This document shows, in pieces, positions 1 through 12,479 of a stretch of DNA of 64,000 nucleotides. The stretch lies in the NCBI GenBank assembly GCA_032622095.1, contig CP136061.1, forward strand, positions 59,911,301 to 59,975,300. Direction: 5' to 3'. This stretch comes from Siphonodentalium dalli (Eukaryota; Mollusca; Scaphopoda; Gadilida; Siphonodentaliidae). The first letter of the stretch is position 1. The number at the start of each line of letters is the position of its first letter. The notes under the pieces were generated by a model. That model saw only the letters and a list, made by a program, of their open reading frames with translations. It did no database searches and was not told the DNA's origin. A program made the translations under genes and the position numbers.

Positions 1-1063
1 CCGGACTAACAAATGAAGCGCCAATAGAAGAACTGGTCTAAATTATGTTGCAAGAAGATGTTTTCGGTGAATATTGTTGCTTCTCAATCCTGTTATATAA
101 GGAATATTTTACTGCTTTGAATGTCCTAGCTGATTTCCCGGCATCGACTTAATCATTTTTTATGCGAGTCCATATTGATTTTGTTCAGAGTGCTCGATAA
201 TATGGTCACATACCGTCGGTGAGCTTCCAAGACCTCGTATCGGCAATTTTGTTAATTTAACAAAGTCCGGGAGCTGATAGGGGTGCCTCGGGATTTAACA
301 TTAGCCCACTATTCTCTGCGTTTTCAGAAAAGGTAGCACATTGTGACTCACTTGGTTAATATACATGTTAGTTAATCAACTGACAACTAACACCAGTTCC
401 AAACAGCAGAAACTGATCTAGAAGATTTCTTTTAGTGAAAAATCGTCATATTTTCAACGTCTGGTGGCCATTTTGGCGACCATCTTGGATGAGGAGTGAC
501 AATTTCGCCCTATAAAGGTGGAATTCTTACCTTCACAAAAATATATACATTTGTATACATTTGACCAGATTTTCGCGCAAATATTTGCAACAAACTGACA
601 GGGTCTAGTCTAAAAACGGCGGCCATGATGGACGCCATCTTGTCTGGAGTCTACACGGCCAATTTTGTTTCGTCTTAACATTGGTTTAAAGTTGAAGGAC
701 ATAATAATTATATAAGGAACAAAATGACCTAGGTAATGTTAAATCGCGAGAGGGTGCAAGGGTACCACTACCAGCTCACGGACTAACAGGCGAGACAAAA
801 AAAATCTTAAAGTTGAAATAGTCACCCCACCATTGGATGTTTTACAACCAACGCGAATAACTTGTCTGTATTGAACGTTTCGTTGAATATAATCGACAAG
901 GCATTCAAGCAAAATCTAGCTTTTAATTCCGGTACGACATTTTCTTATTAGTACACGCATAATTAATATCTCGTACATGTTCTTTGTCTCGAATGGTGAA
1001 GAAAACCCGGATCATGTCGCATATAACGTTAACGGTGGTATTAGTGTGTCTTGTATAATATTT
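1..1063. other. Intergenic, no gene recognised
   Basis: AT-rich sequence without a convincing exon, RNA gene or repeat boundary. Short segments mentioning ATG and TCTTG motifs around 600-660 are not supported as coding. Confidence 0.4.
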
Positions 1064-1210
1064 AAGAAATAAATACACTGCACATCGGCGTGTATAGTAG
1101 AATTTGACCACAAAGAAACTGATTGTAGGACGACGCGAAGCGGAGTCCTACAATCAGTTTCAGTGGTCAAATTATACTATACACGCCGATGGGCAGTGTA
1201 TTTCTTTCTT
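1064..1210. repeat. Foldback MITE, arms of about 65 bp
   Basis: The segment starting AAGAAATAAATACACTGC is followed by its near-complete reverse complement, ending GCAGTGTATTTCTTTCTT. The two arms meet at a short loop near 1129-1146. This is a foldback (stem-loop) type of non-autonomous element, with no coding capacity. Open frames across it are a by-product of the symmetry. Confidence 0.8.
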
Positions 1211-1479
1211 TTGTAATTCGACTGTATGTTTTGGTCTAAACTGTAGTGACATACGTTCAACCTGCTATATAATAGCACAGTTTCTAGCTCTGCTTGGTAT
1301 GTTTTTCCACCAAACAGTTCTCTTTTAGAACTGTAACGTCAAACATGACGTCACTATTGAACGGCGACCCCCTTTCATTGGCTTTTTTAGCAAAAAAAAA
1401 TAAAATCCGTTAAGGCTATTTTTGTTCTATCTTAAATAAAATTCAGTATATTACAGTAGGTAGTCATTATATCTCTCTT

Positions 1480-1880
1480 TCTTCAGTCTATAGCATGACA
1501 TTACCAATGTCCGTGTGGTTTGACTTCTGAAAGTTTGAGGCGTTGGCAGCATTTCACTGATTGTACCACATTTTTTCGTGGTACAATTCAGAATATTTAG
1601 AATTGTACCACAAAACGACGGTCGTGTCTCCATGGTAATACAAGACACTGACCAACCAGGACGAGTCTTGTATGAAGGTTTAGGCAAGGTCGTAGTACAA
1701 TTAGGAGATAAACATACCCTGTTGAGTTGTACATTCTGGGAATCGAGCATGAAAACAGTTTGTGAACGAGCCGGCTTGCCGGCGAGTTCACAAACTGTTT
1801 TCATGCTCGAATCCTAGAATGTACAACGAAACAGGGTACGTTTATCTCCATTGTAATTCAATCTAGCAAGGAATTTGCAA
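1480..1880. repeat. Foldback element with long near-perfect hairpin
   Basis: The core, about 1696-1857, is an inverted repeat with arms of about 80 bp around the centre GAGCCGGCTTGCCGGC (near 1770-1783). A smaller inverted repeat (GAATTGTACCACA type) lies at 1560-1617. Both strands are open over more than 100 codons only because of the palindrome. No protein family is recognised, so I treat it as a MITE. Confidence 0.75.
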
Positions 1881-2020
1881 AAAAACTGTATGAAAAGTAT
1901 CATTTAGTCAATTTCATGACACGAATCGAGACTTTCATTTCGCCGTTGTCACCGTGCACAAATCATTGGGTTTGTTCATTGCGTTACTCGGAACACTGCT
2001 CCGTAACCATTGCCTGTGGG

Positions 2021-2220
2021 GCGGGTTGGCTCGTTTCGCTACTCCGTTCTGAGCCAATGAAATTGTACCGTGCCACATTCAGATTTGATGCCCGCTGAAG
2101 CGGTCGATGAACGGTATCTATAGACAACAACGCGCGGGTGTGCTCGTTTCGCCACTCGTTCTGCGCCGATGAAATTTGACCGTGCTACATTCAGATTTGA
2201 TGCACGGTGAAGCGGCCGAT
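2021..2220. repeat. Tandem duplication of an 85-90 bp unit
   Basis: Two diverged direct copies are visible at about 2021-2108 and 2133-2220. Both contain GCTCGTTTCGC, then GAAATT(T)GACCGTGC or a variant, CACATTCAGATTTGATG, and GAAGCGG. No function is visible. Confidence 0.7.
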
Positions 2221-4525
2221 GTCGGTGAATCCAAAACGAAAATTCGCGCTCTCGGCCAATCAGAATGCTTGTTTTTAGTGACAAATACTCAATTGAATTT
2301 CAATAGACTTTTGACCATGTACTTTCTGTTTCCTACCAACTACTTATTACGTGTTTGTGTATGTGATTAGCTCAGTTTGACATGGCAGTGATTTATTCTG
2401 CAATTTGTCCATCTATTTTATATTCGGAGTGACCCAGACTGACATATACTGGTATTTAGTAGTTTTACAATGAGAAACAATATACACTGACTGTTTGAAT
2501 GCAGTTTTATGTTAAAATTACATTATCTCTAAGTTGTATGAACAAAAATAGTTGTAAAATATGGAGAAAATTACATTTTTGAGCTGCAGAAAAAATTGAC
2601 TTTGTGTTCTTCTTTTGTGTGAAAACACCCACCCCATCCACATGCACCCACAACATTGTTTGACCCCTCCATATTCGCATGCTATGTAACAGTTTAGGGT
2701 CAAATAGAATCCAAACTGACTCAAATCTTCTGTTACACATAATATCGAATTTATACATGAACGGACATAAGAACCACATAATGTACAGTTTTTATACACG
2801 TACCGAGATCAATTTGTCAACTAACATTAAAAATGTAGCCTATATTCGTAGTATTAGTTTTATATACATCACCCAGTAATGAGAAAACTATTTAAAACAC
2901 ATCTTTGTTTATGTAAACAATAGACTATAGGTTTTGCGGAAGTTGTTAGGCGATAGACGTTCCGGTGAAGAGATTAAACGAGCTCCCGAAGAAAGTATAT
3001 GTGTTTGGTTGTCCTCATTAATGTAATACTTACGTCACATATACGTAGTCGAGCGGAAAGGGTACCTTTGTCTGCCTACGCGCGTCCGGTGGAAATTTCC
3101 AATCGAGATCAATATTTTGGCTGAAAACGTGTTGGGTGTTGTTTATTATTTATCGTACGTTTGAGATGCGATGCTGTTTCATTGCATTATCCAACTAAAC
3201 TGCCATATACAAACGATGTACATAAGAAATAATGCAACACCTAATATTGATGTGGGACAACACACAGGCTTAAAGGCCAACTTAATTTTCGAACCCCCAG
3301 ATTTAATCTGGCAGATTATTTACAATGGAAGAGGAATAACTCTATATCTTAAGATATCGAGATATTCCCCTTCCATTGAAAATACGTTTTTAGTTTGAAT
3401 TCTGTTGCATTCCATGAGCCATAACGGGGGAAATCTTTCTATGATTTCAGCTGTTTTCTATTTCTCTATGGGCATCTTCTGAGATACAGAAGTTTCAAAT
3501 GGTGATGAATTTTAGTAATTGAATCATATTTTATGGAACAGATTGTTATTAAAACCGTACATCAAGGCACTATCAACAAATAATCGGTGAAAATTAAATA
3601 GGTCTTTAAACGTAAAGCTACTCATTTTCAGGCCTCAAATTGCACCTAGCAATTGATTGCATTTGTCACTTTCTGTGGATAAAATGGCTGACAATTAGGC
3701 TCAATATTATCGTAAACGGCGTACCGAACTGAGAGAATATTCTTAATTGTCAACGATCTTCACAAACGCTCTGTATTATTATCATATCAGATCAGGTCAA
3801 TTGCAAGTCAAATAAACCTAAGGAGGGGGTGTTTCATGCTACAACGCACCACAGTCCAAATCTTTACAACCACTGTCAATTACTTACTGCCAAATCCCTT
3901 TCCCATTTTATCCTTTATACACTGCATATTATCTATTTTGAATTTATATAATTATATTGGGAATAAAGTGCGGTATGCTCTAAATGCAACACGTATAAGA
4001 TTCACAAAATGTTTTATCTGGCCAATATTTTTGTTTGAGATAAAAATGTACACAAATACCACCAAAATGATGATACACACACTAACATTACATTGGGGAT
4101 TTTTTGCTAAAATGGCGCCCATTTTGTTTGTCCGCCATTTTGAATCTACTCGCATATAACACGTACAAGTTTAAAAGAGTATATAGCCTGATACATGTCA
4201 AATCCAAATCGATGCAGTCAACAGTTTTCTAGGTAATAACAATGGATATTGGCTAACATTGGGCCCCAAAAAATGCGATGTAAATGTGATTTCCAATCTA
4301 ACACGGTGTTTGGGTCCCAAACAAACAAAATACCCCTGCACGGCATGCAACAGAAAAGAGCGTCCCGTGTTAGTTCATTCCTTATATGGTATAACTTAAA
4401 AGCAGTTGTTCAACTTGTTTGACCTATCTTGTACCTCCTTCCAAATTACGTTGACAAACTTCGGAAGCTCGAATGAGCCATGTCCGTTTAAGGCGTCCCA
4501 TTCGTGAATTAAAAAATAATAATAT
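2221..4525. other. Intergenic, no gene recognised
   Basis: AT-rich sequence. The only structure noticed is a short imperfect inverted repeat at about 3320-3385 (TACAATGGAAGAGGAATA against TATTCCCCTTCCATTG). Frames of up to 107 codons here lack any recognisable motif or splice context. Confidence 0.4.
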
Positions 4526-5350
4526 CATTTTCAAACTATCAATTTGAAGGAAAAATAATTATCCCTTACAAACAATGTATGCTATATTACTATAACAACA
4601 ACTCTTTACCCTCACAATATGAGGTATGTTCGAATTATGAAAAAAGTGGTTTAAATTTTTTTTTTTCATGTAGGTCGATAGACGGTTTGACAGGAAATGT
4701 TTAAAAAACACACTGCATTATCTAGAATATGAATCCAACTAGGGTATGCGCTCAGTCTACCATCTGAAATTATAACTGTCTGCGAGAAAATAAATAAAAC
4801 TGTTTTCATTGCATATTTTAGTTTGTTTGGCAGCCATTTGCATAGCTATTTTTTGTTTTTTAGGAAAAATCACCATAAAACTACATAATGTCTGCATGAA
4901 AAGATGAATAAGTAATGAGTGTTTATATCTGCCAGATTATTGAAAACGTGGTTGAATAATATTTATTTTGTTTTATGTTGTTTTGGTCCACTACCCGATT
5001 AAAAATTAGTCCTGAAATGGTTTCTAGAAAACTAAAATACGCAATGAAAAATGATTTAATTTATTATCTCGCAGACAGGATAATTTCAGATGGTAGACTG
5101 AGCGCATACCCTAGTTGGGTATGATAATGCAGTGTATTTTATTTATTTTTTGGAAAATATATCCTGTGAAACTGTCTATCGACCTACATGAACAAATGGT
5201 TGTGTTTATTTTTTTAAACCAATTTTTTTTCATAATTCGAACTTATCTCTCATAATGTTATGGCAAACAAGTGTTGTTTTAATACTATAGCATACATTGG
5301 TTATAAAGGATAATGATTTTCCCCTTCAAATTGATTGTTTGAAATTGAGA
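4526..5350. mobile_element. Non-autonomous element with ~260 bp terminal inverted repeats
   Basis: The left arm (about 4526-4796) and right arm (about 5062-5350) are imperfect reverse complements throughout. Outer ends read TTTCAAACTATCAATTTGAA on the left and TTCAAATTGATTGTTTGAAA on the right. Matching internal blocks include GGTATGCGCTCAGTCTACC against GGTAGACTGAGCGCATACC, and the TCGATAGAC/GTCTATCGA pair. The central ~265 bp is AT-rich and non-coding. The long inverted repeats suggest a foldback or long-TIR DNA transposon derivative. The superfamily is not assigned because no clear target-site duplication was found by eye. Confidence 0.8.
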
Positions 5351-5811
5351 TTTTTGGAATTGTTTTATTTTTGCCTCCAATAAACGTTCTGTGTGTCATG
5401 CTGAAGAAAACGTTCTAAATCTACGACTGGTACGCTCTACTATAATGGTTGAAATATGACATTGAGATTATTTTATTCATCTCGAAATTTCGTACACATG
5501 AGGTTGATTTCTACTCAACACGCAGCAATAAAAAAAATTATGTTTTGAGATAGTTCACCAGTTTGAAGAACGAGATAACTAGTTGCAATATTGACAATCC
5601 CCAACGTCATAGAACAAAGTTGATACGCGCATAATCCGTATTAATTGATAGGAATTCAAACCACGTATATGTCAGTTTCTCAATTGAACTGAATGAGTGA
5701 TCCAACAAACGCGCCAGCCTATCGAGTAAACGTTGTGTGAGCAATAATAATATAACAACGCATCTTGAGTACCGGAAACGAAACACTTTAATAAGTTGAT
5801 CAACACCCGCT
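5351..5811. other. Intergenic, nothing recognised
   Basis: AT-rich spacer between a long-TIR element and a LINE tail. No exon, repeat unit or RNA gene was seen. Confidence 0.35.
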
Positions 5812-6257
5812 CAATGGACCAATACATTCAGATATGGCGAGGTTATATTGACGCATCCAGTATAAGTGCCCATTCTACCGTATTACCAAGCCAAATTTCG
5901 GCACAGAATATTATATATCACTTGAAAATCAGAAAACAGTGGCATGCCTGATGAAATTCCGTACACGCAACCATAGACTGCCCGTGGAAACTGGATCATG
6001 GATATGCACCTCATATGAGGAACGGAAATGCAATCTCTGTAACGAGAAACTGGGTGATGAATACCACCTCATTCTTGAATGTACGAATCTTGACGATCTC
6101 CGAAAGAAATACATCAAACAATTCTACTATAAAAGACCGAATGCGCTCAAATTAAATGCTCTTTTCAACTCACGGAATAACAAGATCTTGATAAACCTAG
6201 CTGCCTTCATAAAATATGCCCTTGTCAGACAAGGAACACCCTGAGGCCCATGATTGA

Positions 6258-6312
<55 letters not shown>

Positions 6313-6595
6313 CCTTATTCACCACCACCACCACCACCACAACTATACTGTAATGAACCCCCCCCCCCCATGTATAATACCTGGCATCGACCACGAAGAA
6401 TAAAAAAAATGAACTTAGTAATAACGAAAAGACCCCCACCCACAGCACCCAACCCCAACACTATTGAGTATTGGATATTTACAACGCATGCGTACAATTA
6501 ATGTATTACTATTTGTAAACAAATATGTCAATGCTCCAATGTCATATTTTAACCACATGAGTGAATAAATCTGTATCTGTATCTGAGTAGAGATT
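5812..6595 (+). mobile_element. 5'-truncated LINE (non-LTR retrotransposon) 3' end
   Basis: An open stretch at 5939-6244 reads FRTRNHRLPVETGSW, then CNLCNEKLGDEYHLILEC. This is the C-terminal zinc-knuckle-like segment (CxxC...H...C) found after the reverse transcriptase in many LINEs. The upstream 100-130 bp continues the homology in another frame (a frameshift near 5935). No reverse transcriptase core is left. After the stop at 6242-6244 comes an (AT)n stretch and then TGAATAAATCTGTATCTG near 6560-6590, a short repeat tail of the kind that ends some LINEs. It is a dead copy. Confidence 0.75.
6261..6341. repeat. Microsatellites (AT)n and (CAC)n
   Basis: About 50 bp of uninterrupted AT dinucleotides is followed by a CAC run at about 6319-6341. 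A C tract follows at about 6357-6370. They sit inside the 3' untranslated part of the LINE fragment. Confidence 0.95.
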
Positions 6596-6923
6596 ATCCG
6601 CCCGCGAGACGTAACGGGTTGGTGTGTCCAGGCAGACTCATTTGGTGAGTAAAGTGGCGAGCGACAAACTTAAGCAAAATACGCCATGGGTTGGGACATA
6701 GATGTAATATTACTGTGATATATGAACACGCAACATACGAATAATAATAATATCAATCATGTAAAATAATATGTATGTACTGTTCGGTCTGCACTCGAAA
6801 AACATCTTGACTACGCTGCTAATTTTCTATGATATAGCAACTGTGGTAATTATGGTAACTATGGTGGACAATTGTCACAAAACTACACCACAGTAGGACA
6901 GCATACATATTATATATATATTA
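6596..6923. other. Intergenic, nothing recognised
   Basis: Unremarkable AT-rich spacer ending in a (TA)n stretch that is the insertion target of the Helitron on its right. Confidence 0.35.
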
Positions 6924-7496
6924 CTAGCCGATGAGCCCGACGTTGTCCGGGCTATTCAAAAACCAAATTTCAAGTCGATAGCTCTACCCAGCCCGACGTT
7001 GTCCGGGCTATTAAAAAACCAAATTTCAAGTCGATAGCTCTACCCGTTTCCGAGATCTGGTCTGCGCATGCGCGAAGCTGGCGTCGCACGGGCTCGGCGA
7101 CCCGATAAAATTCGTATCCGGGGCAAGATACATTCACATACCAAATTTCAAGTCGATAGCTCCACCCGTTTCCGATATCTCGTCTGCGCATGCGCGAAGC
7201 TGGCGTCGCACGGACTCGGCGACCCGATAAAATTCGTATCCGGGGCAAGATACATTCACATAGCAAATTTCAAGTCGATAGCTCTACCCGTTTCCGAGAT
7301 CTCGTCTGCCATGCGCGAAGCGGGCGCCGCACGGGTTCGCCAATACGACAACGTCCACCGCCTGGTCAAACTACACACACGTACCAAGTTTCGTCCCGAT
7401 CGGTCGAGAATCGTAGATTTGTATCAATGACATACAGACAGACAGACAGACATACAGACAGACAGACAAACAGAGGTCTTCAAAATATATATGAGA
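6924..7496 (-). mobile_element. Non-autonomous Helitron with 122-bp internal repeats
   Basis: Read on the minus strand, it starts A|TCTCATATATATTTTGAAG and ends with the hairpin AGCCCG-loop-CGGGCT followed a few bases later by CTAG|T. TC at the 5' end, a hairpin before CTRR at the 3' end, and insertion between A and T without a target-site duplication are the Helitron signature. The inside holds about two 122-bp tandem units (each with GATAGCT, GCGCATGCGCGAAGC and CGACCCGATAAAATTCG) and a (GACA)n microsatellite near the 5' end. The 3' hairpin is duplicated within this copy (6937-6953 and 6991-7007). No Rep/helicase gene is present. The architecture resembles pearl-type and DINE-TR1-type Helitron-derived repeats. 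Confidence 0.8.
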
Positions 7497-7740
7497 TAGT
7501 GGTAGTGTGACACAAACCATTCTCTAATCAATCTACTACTCTCTTAGTTTAGAACTCTTTAGTCGGTGATATCTGTGACAATTATGCATTTTTCGGTTCA
7601 TAGTTTACTGGTGTATATTTATAATTTTGTATACATGCAGTTACACACTGTACACAAACACCGAAAAAGACGCGGACGATATATCTTCCATTCCAAAAAT
7701 GCCACGAACATAAAGATCAAGCTCATGGCGACTCAGCAAA

Positions 7741-7920
7741 TATCATACTCCAGCCATAAGTTCATTTTCATTATAAGTACCATGCTGTTTGCATCTTTCA
7801 CAGAGCACATGAGTGTATTTTGCACTAATCCATGACTAACATTCATTCAGTTGTTGCATACATTATGTTGATAAAAGTAGATGCTCCCATAAATGGCCCG
7901 GTTTAGTGTACAGTACCCCT
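7741..7920. repeat. Dispersed repeat, also at 46470-46655
   Basis: This ~180-bp block (CTCCAGCCATAAGTTCATTT onward) is repeated with divergence at 46470-46655. Its distal part (TGGCCGGATTTAGTG type) also occurs in inverted or partial form at about 30440-30530 and 34836-34905. The class is unknown and there is no coding capacity. Confidence 0.65.
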
Positions 7921-8236
7921 GTAAGCACTTGTTATGCATTAATTGGTAACACGCGTCAATAAAATAATAAGTAATATCGTGAAACTTCAGCATTGAAGAT
8001 TTTTTTTTCATTAGATGCATATTATCGGTGATATTACAAAAGCATTCGAAATATACTTCAGTCAATTATTGTATCTTGGGGCGTAACTAAATCGTATATT
8101 GCATCTACTAAATTGTTGACATATTCTTATTTATTCGACCCGATGCTGAGACGACAGTTGTGTAATATGCAGTATTCCGTGAACTGACAGCTTGTTGTTC
8201 AATTTCAATCTCTCTTGAATCTAATCGTGAAGTAGA

Positions 8237-8410
8237 TTATGATTTTTTATAAACCAAACTAAAGTACATGTCGCCACTGGCTATGTGTGCTTACCCATTC
8301 GGGCTAATTGATTAGGTTTTACGTTTCTCTTGATTTATACGCCCGATTTATTTCGTACCAGATCTCGGACTGGATTTGGTTTTCATCACTCGGATCGTTT
8401 GGTAAATGAG
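8237..8410 (+). promoter_or_regulatory. Candidate promoter and 5' UTR of the peptide gene
   Basis: A TATAAA motif lies at 8248-8253, about 160 bp upstream of the start codon at 8411. If it is used, transcription would begin near 8280 and the 5' UTR would be about 130 bp. The frame upstream of 8411 has no other ATG back to its limit. The start has a purine at -3 and +4 (GAGATGA). The TATA assignment is inference from position only. Confidence 0.3.
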
Positions 8411-8473
8411 ATGAAGCTGCTATTAATTTCGTGTTTTGTTGTCCTCGTAGCTGTCGTACACTGTCGAAATCAG
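8411..8473 (+). CDS. Peptide precursor exon 1: signal peptide
   Basis: Twenty-one codons: MKLLLISCFVVLVAVVHC then RNQ, ending CAG|gtaagt in phase 0. It shows a short basic n-region (K2), a hydrophobic core of about 13 residues and a small/cysteine end suited to signal peptidase cleavage after C18. This is a textbook secretory signal on its own exon, with a near-consensus donor. The next compatible acceptor downstream is the first peptide exon at 10746. The 2.3-kb intron contains only degenerate repeats. Confidence 0.75.
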
Positions 8474-11400
8474 GTAAGTATTCACAGTTTATCTGATTAT
8501 TATCCCCAGAAAGGACTATTATAATCAACATATCCGTCCGTCCGTGTTTCCAGAATGTCCAGATTATTTTACATTTTGGCAATAATAATCAGAATTCCAT
8601 GCACTTGGTTGGTATATGTAGTTGAATTTTGAGACCGCGCATGTCAAGTTCTAATGTCCAATGTTTTTGACGCAGTTTTTGGGGTTTTGCCCTTTTGTCC
8701 CCAGAAAAAACATTTGGGGAGGGGGGCTAACGAATGAGCGGCGAGTGTCAAAAACCTAAGTGTATCATTGAACAAATATTTGACATATTGTTATGAGACT
8801 TGGTATGCGGTCTTCATAATTATGAGAAATTCCCTGTTAAATGTGAATTTGCGTCTGATGCGACCATTTCTGACGGAATTTTCGAATTTGACGATTATTT
8901 GTTGTCCGGATGACATCTCAAGTTATGATTTAGCATATTTAGTGGACAAATCACGTGAACTTACAGGTTATGTTCGAATTTGGGGTTGGTCTGATCATTT
9001 CTGACGGAACTATGATCCTTTTCGACGTATAATTTAGTATATGCATGAATGTCCAAAATATAGATATATGTAACTCCATCGAAATTATGTATACGTTTAC
9101 AAATATGCTATGTTACAGGGCACAACATCTATTTAATGACATTTCTGTGTATCTAGATGGTTGGTTTCGATCAGAGCTGTGCATGTACTTTCATGGCATC
9201 ATTAGACGGACACGCCACTCATCGTGCCAAGTGGGTGTGGTTTATTCGTCAGCCAAGGACGATTTAATATACAGAAAAACGTTTTTATACTTCTCAGCAA
9301 TAGAATTGATATCTTAACTTTTCAAGTGTATAAAAGCAATATCCAATATCTTTGTCTATATTCTGAAAATATGCCTTAAGTCAGTTATTGGACTCGCGGC
9401 TGGACACATTGAACTAAAACGTATCGGCTGTTCGAGTTCCGAATGTGCAACCACTCGTCAATTAGATCTGACAGAATAAGACTTATATGACGTTCATGTA
9501 TGCAGCGATATGATAATAACGAATCTATCTACGCGTTACAACAGTTGGACATTTAATGGCTGACCAAACCGCAGTTATTTTCAGAACAAAAATACTTTGA
9601 GATTGTTATCATATATACTGAGTGTCCAACCCAACCAATATAGAGTCTATCTTGATGTGGCATGTGTATGTGATGGTCTCAAACCAACAATTGCAGGGAT
9701 GTTCAGACTCACGCGAGCTACCACTGCCACGGTATATATGGTAAACTACCACCTCTTCACTACCACCTGAATTAATAGAAATGTGGATCACTCACAGAGA
9801 TATATAGAAAGGTGAACCAGGCGTCTGTTTTGTTTCCCGGGTTGTCAATTTTGCGACGTAAGCGCGAACACGCCAACAAACATCCGATTAGGATGTTTTT
9901 GCAACTAATCCTGAAGCAACAAATACGATTCGAGTTTGACCTATGTTAGTTTTGTGGTTTCAGCTCAAGCATACATTTCGCTATCAGGTAGCACAACTCG
10001 GCCATAGCATCGTAAAGGCGTAGATCTTGTCTATAAATAATTCAGAGAGACGCAAATAATATGTTATTAACGATGTTAACGATGTTATTAACGATGTAAC
10101 ATTGCACTTTGTTAAAAAATATTCAGTTATCGTCAGTTTGGGTCTGAGAAACTCAGCACATCGTAAATCAGTCTATTTAAAAAACCAACAATCAACTTAT
10201 GAGATTTACATAAATAGAGTTCAAATCCAGGTCATATTTCTTGGACGACGGGGCTTTCCATTGATGACGTAATAAATTGCTTCCAAATATGGATCGCATG
10301 ATATGCCTGGTGTAGTAAATGTTTATGAGAATCGCATAGTATACACTAATAGTTATAACAAACAACAGGCTCCGAACAAATAACCAGTAATTAATATCAT
10401 TGGCTGATAAAAACTCGACGATATATAATGTCTCCTAAATTGCAATAAGTAATTTTTATTTATTTAATGAACATATCGCCTGTATTCTGTATTATAAAAT
10501 GTGTCGTGTTTCGGAATATGTCAACACTTCATTGATCGTTGATCTCGCAACTTAAATATAACCAATCATGATGTGGTGTTTGTCATCAGTTTTTTTTAAG
10601 AAACTGCATGATTCCGCCTGCTACGTCACTAACCAATGATATAGGTTAAAATAGCGCCCGGTCCACAGACGTAAATCTCACAAGATTATCGTCGGCTTTG
10701 TACATAGACTGATCGTAAATTATCGCGGTGCTTATTATATTACAGAAGCAGAAGTACGATGAACGTCGCTTAGATAAGCTGTGGACTCTGCTGAGAGAAA
10801 TTCAAATAGAAAGTATGTATATAACAGATAAAAATATGCTAAAAGGCTGGATTTGTATGATATCTTAAAAGTTTCGTCGACTGTCAATTGGCTGCCATAT
10901 CATGAGTTGAAATGTCATATATGCATGCTCAGGAACATATAGTGCAGCTCAAGCATACATTTCGCCATCAGGAACATATACTGATAACATAGCATATCAA
11001 TGGATTTTTTGATATTTTGAGTAGTTAGCTAGTTAGCTGCTAAGTAGATTTGTTAATTGTACATGATTATAAAATGGAGCGGTTCAAACTTATTGAGAGC
11101 ATGCAGTGGCGGCAGTAGAATTGACTACAAGCACCTTGACATTCACAATATATACTGCCTGCCAATATTAGTCAATGATAATCAAGGTCATGTGCAAAAT
11201 TTAAATTTAAAAATTACAAGACTTCAAGGAATTTATTTTACCCACTATCTATTCATATTATGGTATAAACTCTGTCATTGCTAAGACCGTCCATAGAATT
11301 GCGTTCACAAATGAAAGCATGCATGAATATTAACGTTGTCGCTGCTCACGAATTGCTTAAGGACCATACGCACGTTTTGCCAAAATGTACTGATATATCA

Positions 11401-12435
11401 AAATGGATTTTCTCAAATTCAGTACCCAAATGGACACAGAGAAAATGACAGTTTCAACCTCTCAAGTGTATTAAAATCCATTGTTTTCATCTATTCTCTT
11501 GAAGATGTAATGGTCTCTATACCGGCTCACAATTACAACAACAACGTAATTTTTATAACTCCAGATTTCAAGACTATTTCAAGAGCTAATTTATTGAATG
11601 ATTGGGTCTGCTAACAAGATAGAGTTGTCCTTCTTGGTACGATTTTAGAATTCTCTGAACGTTTTCGTGCGGATTGTATTTCTAAAATTAGCCCCTACAA
11701 CTGTCCCGCGGATGTGATAATAAATTCTATATAACAGTTATATTAATTGATATCAACTTTTCCGGACAGGAGTCCTCGATTCACATCTATTGTTATATAA
11801 GTACTCTGAATATAATACATAAAACTGTCTGGGAAGAGGTAGACCTTCCTTAATAACTGTTCATATTATGTATACAATCAATATAAGAATGTGTGAAATT
11901 TCAAGATTTTTTTGGCAGATTAATCGACTATTCTGGACAAAACCACGTATGGGATGCTCAAACTATTTCCGGTTGTGATATGAGATATATCGAGAATATG
12001 TTCAAGGATCAATTCATCCACAAATGGTGGGTCGACATCGATAGTTTATCATGCGGTCGATTCTATCGGAACTTTAAAATGGAATTTGGTTTTGAGACGT
12101 ATTTTCGAATTTACCTCGCGATTTATCACACAACATCATGCGTTTGAGGACAGCCAATCATAGACTAAGAGTCGAAACTAGCAGATGGGGAAAAGCAAGC
12201 GTCGTAAAACTGTAAGTTATGTGGGCAACAGACGCAAACGAATATCTTCCCATATCCATGCATTAACAAACGTATAGTGCGTACAACTAGCGTCCCACAA
12301 TCCATAAATCCAGAAAGGCTTAGGAATTTTGACTAAGATAGGACTGAGTAAGATGGAATAAGAAGTGAGTTGTTGATGCGAAATAACGATGACGAAAATT
12401 ACCACGATAGAATGACTTGTGCTGTAATTTGTTGT

Positions 12436-12479
<44 letters not shown>

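Noticed and set aside
1451-1817. Opposing open frames of 117 and 79 codons encoding nearly the same residues
   Set aside because: The identity of the two translations is a consequence of the palindrome at 1696-1857.
6924-7000. CCGATGAG followed by a hairpin, resembling a hammerhead ribozyme core
   Set aside because: The conserved CTGATGA is altered and no GAAA follows the stem. The same bases are fully explained as a Helitron 3' hairpin and CTAG end.
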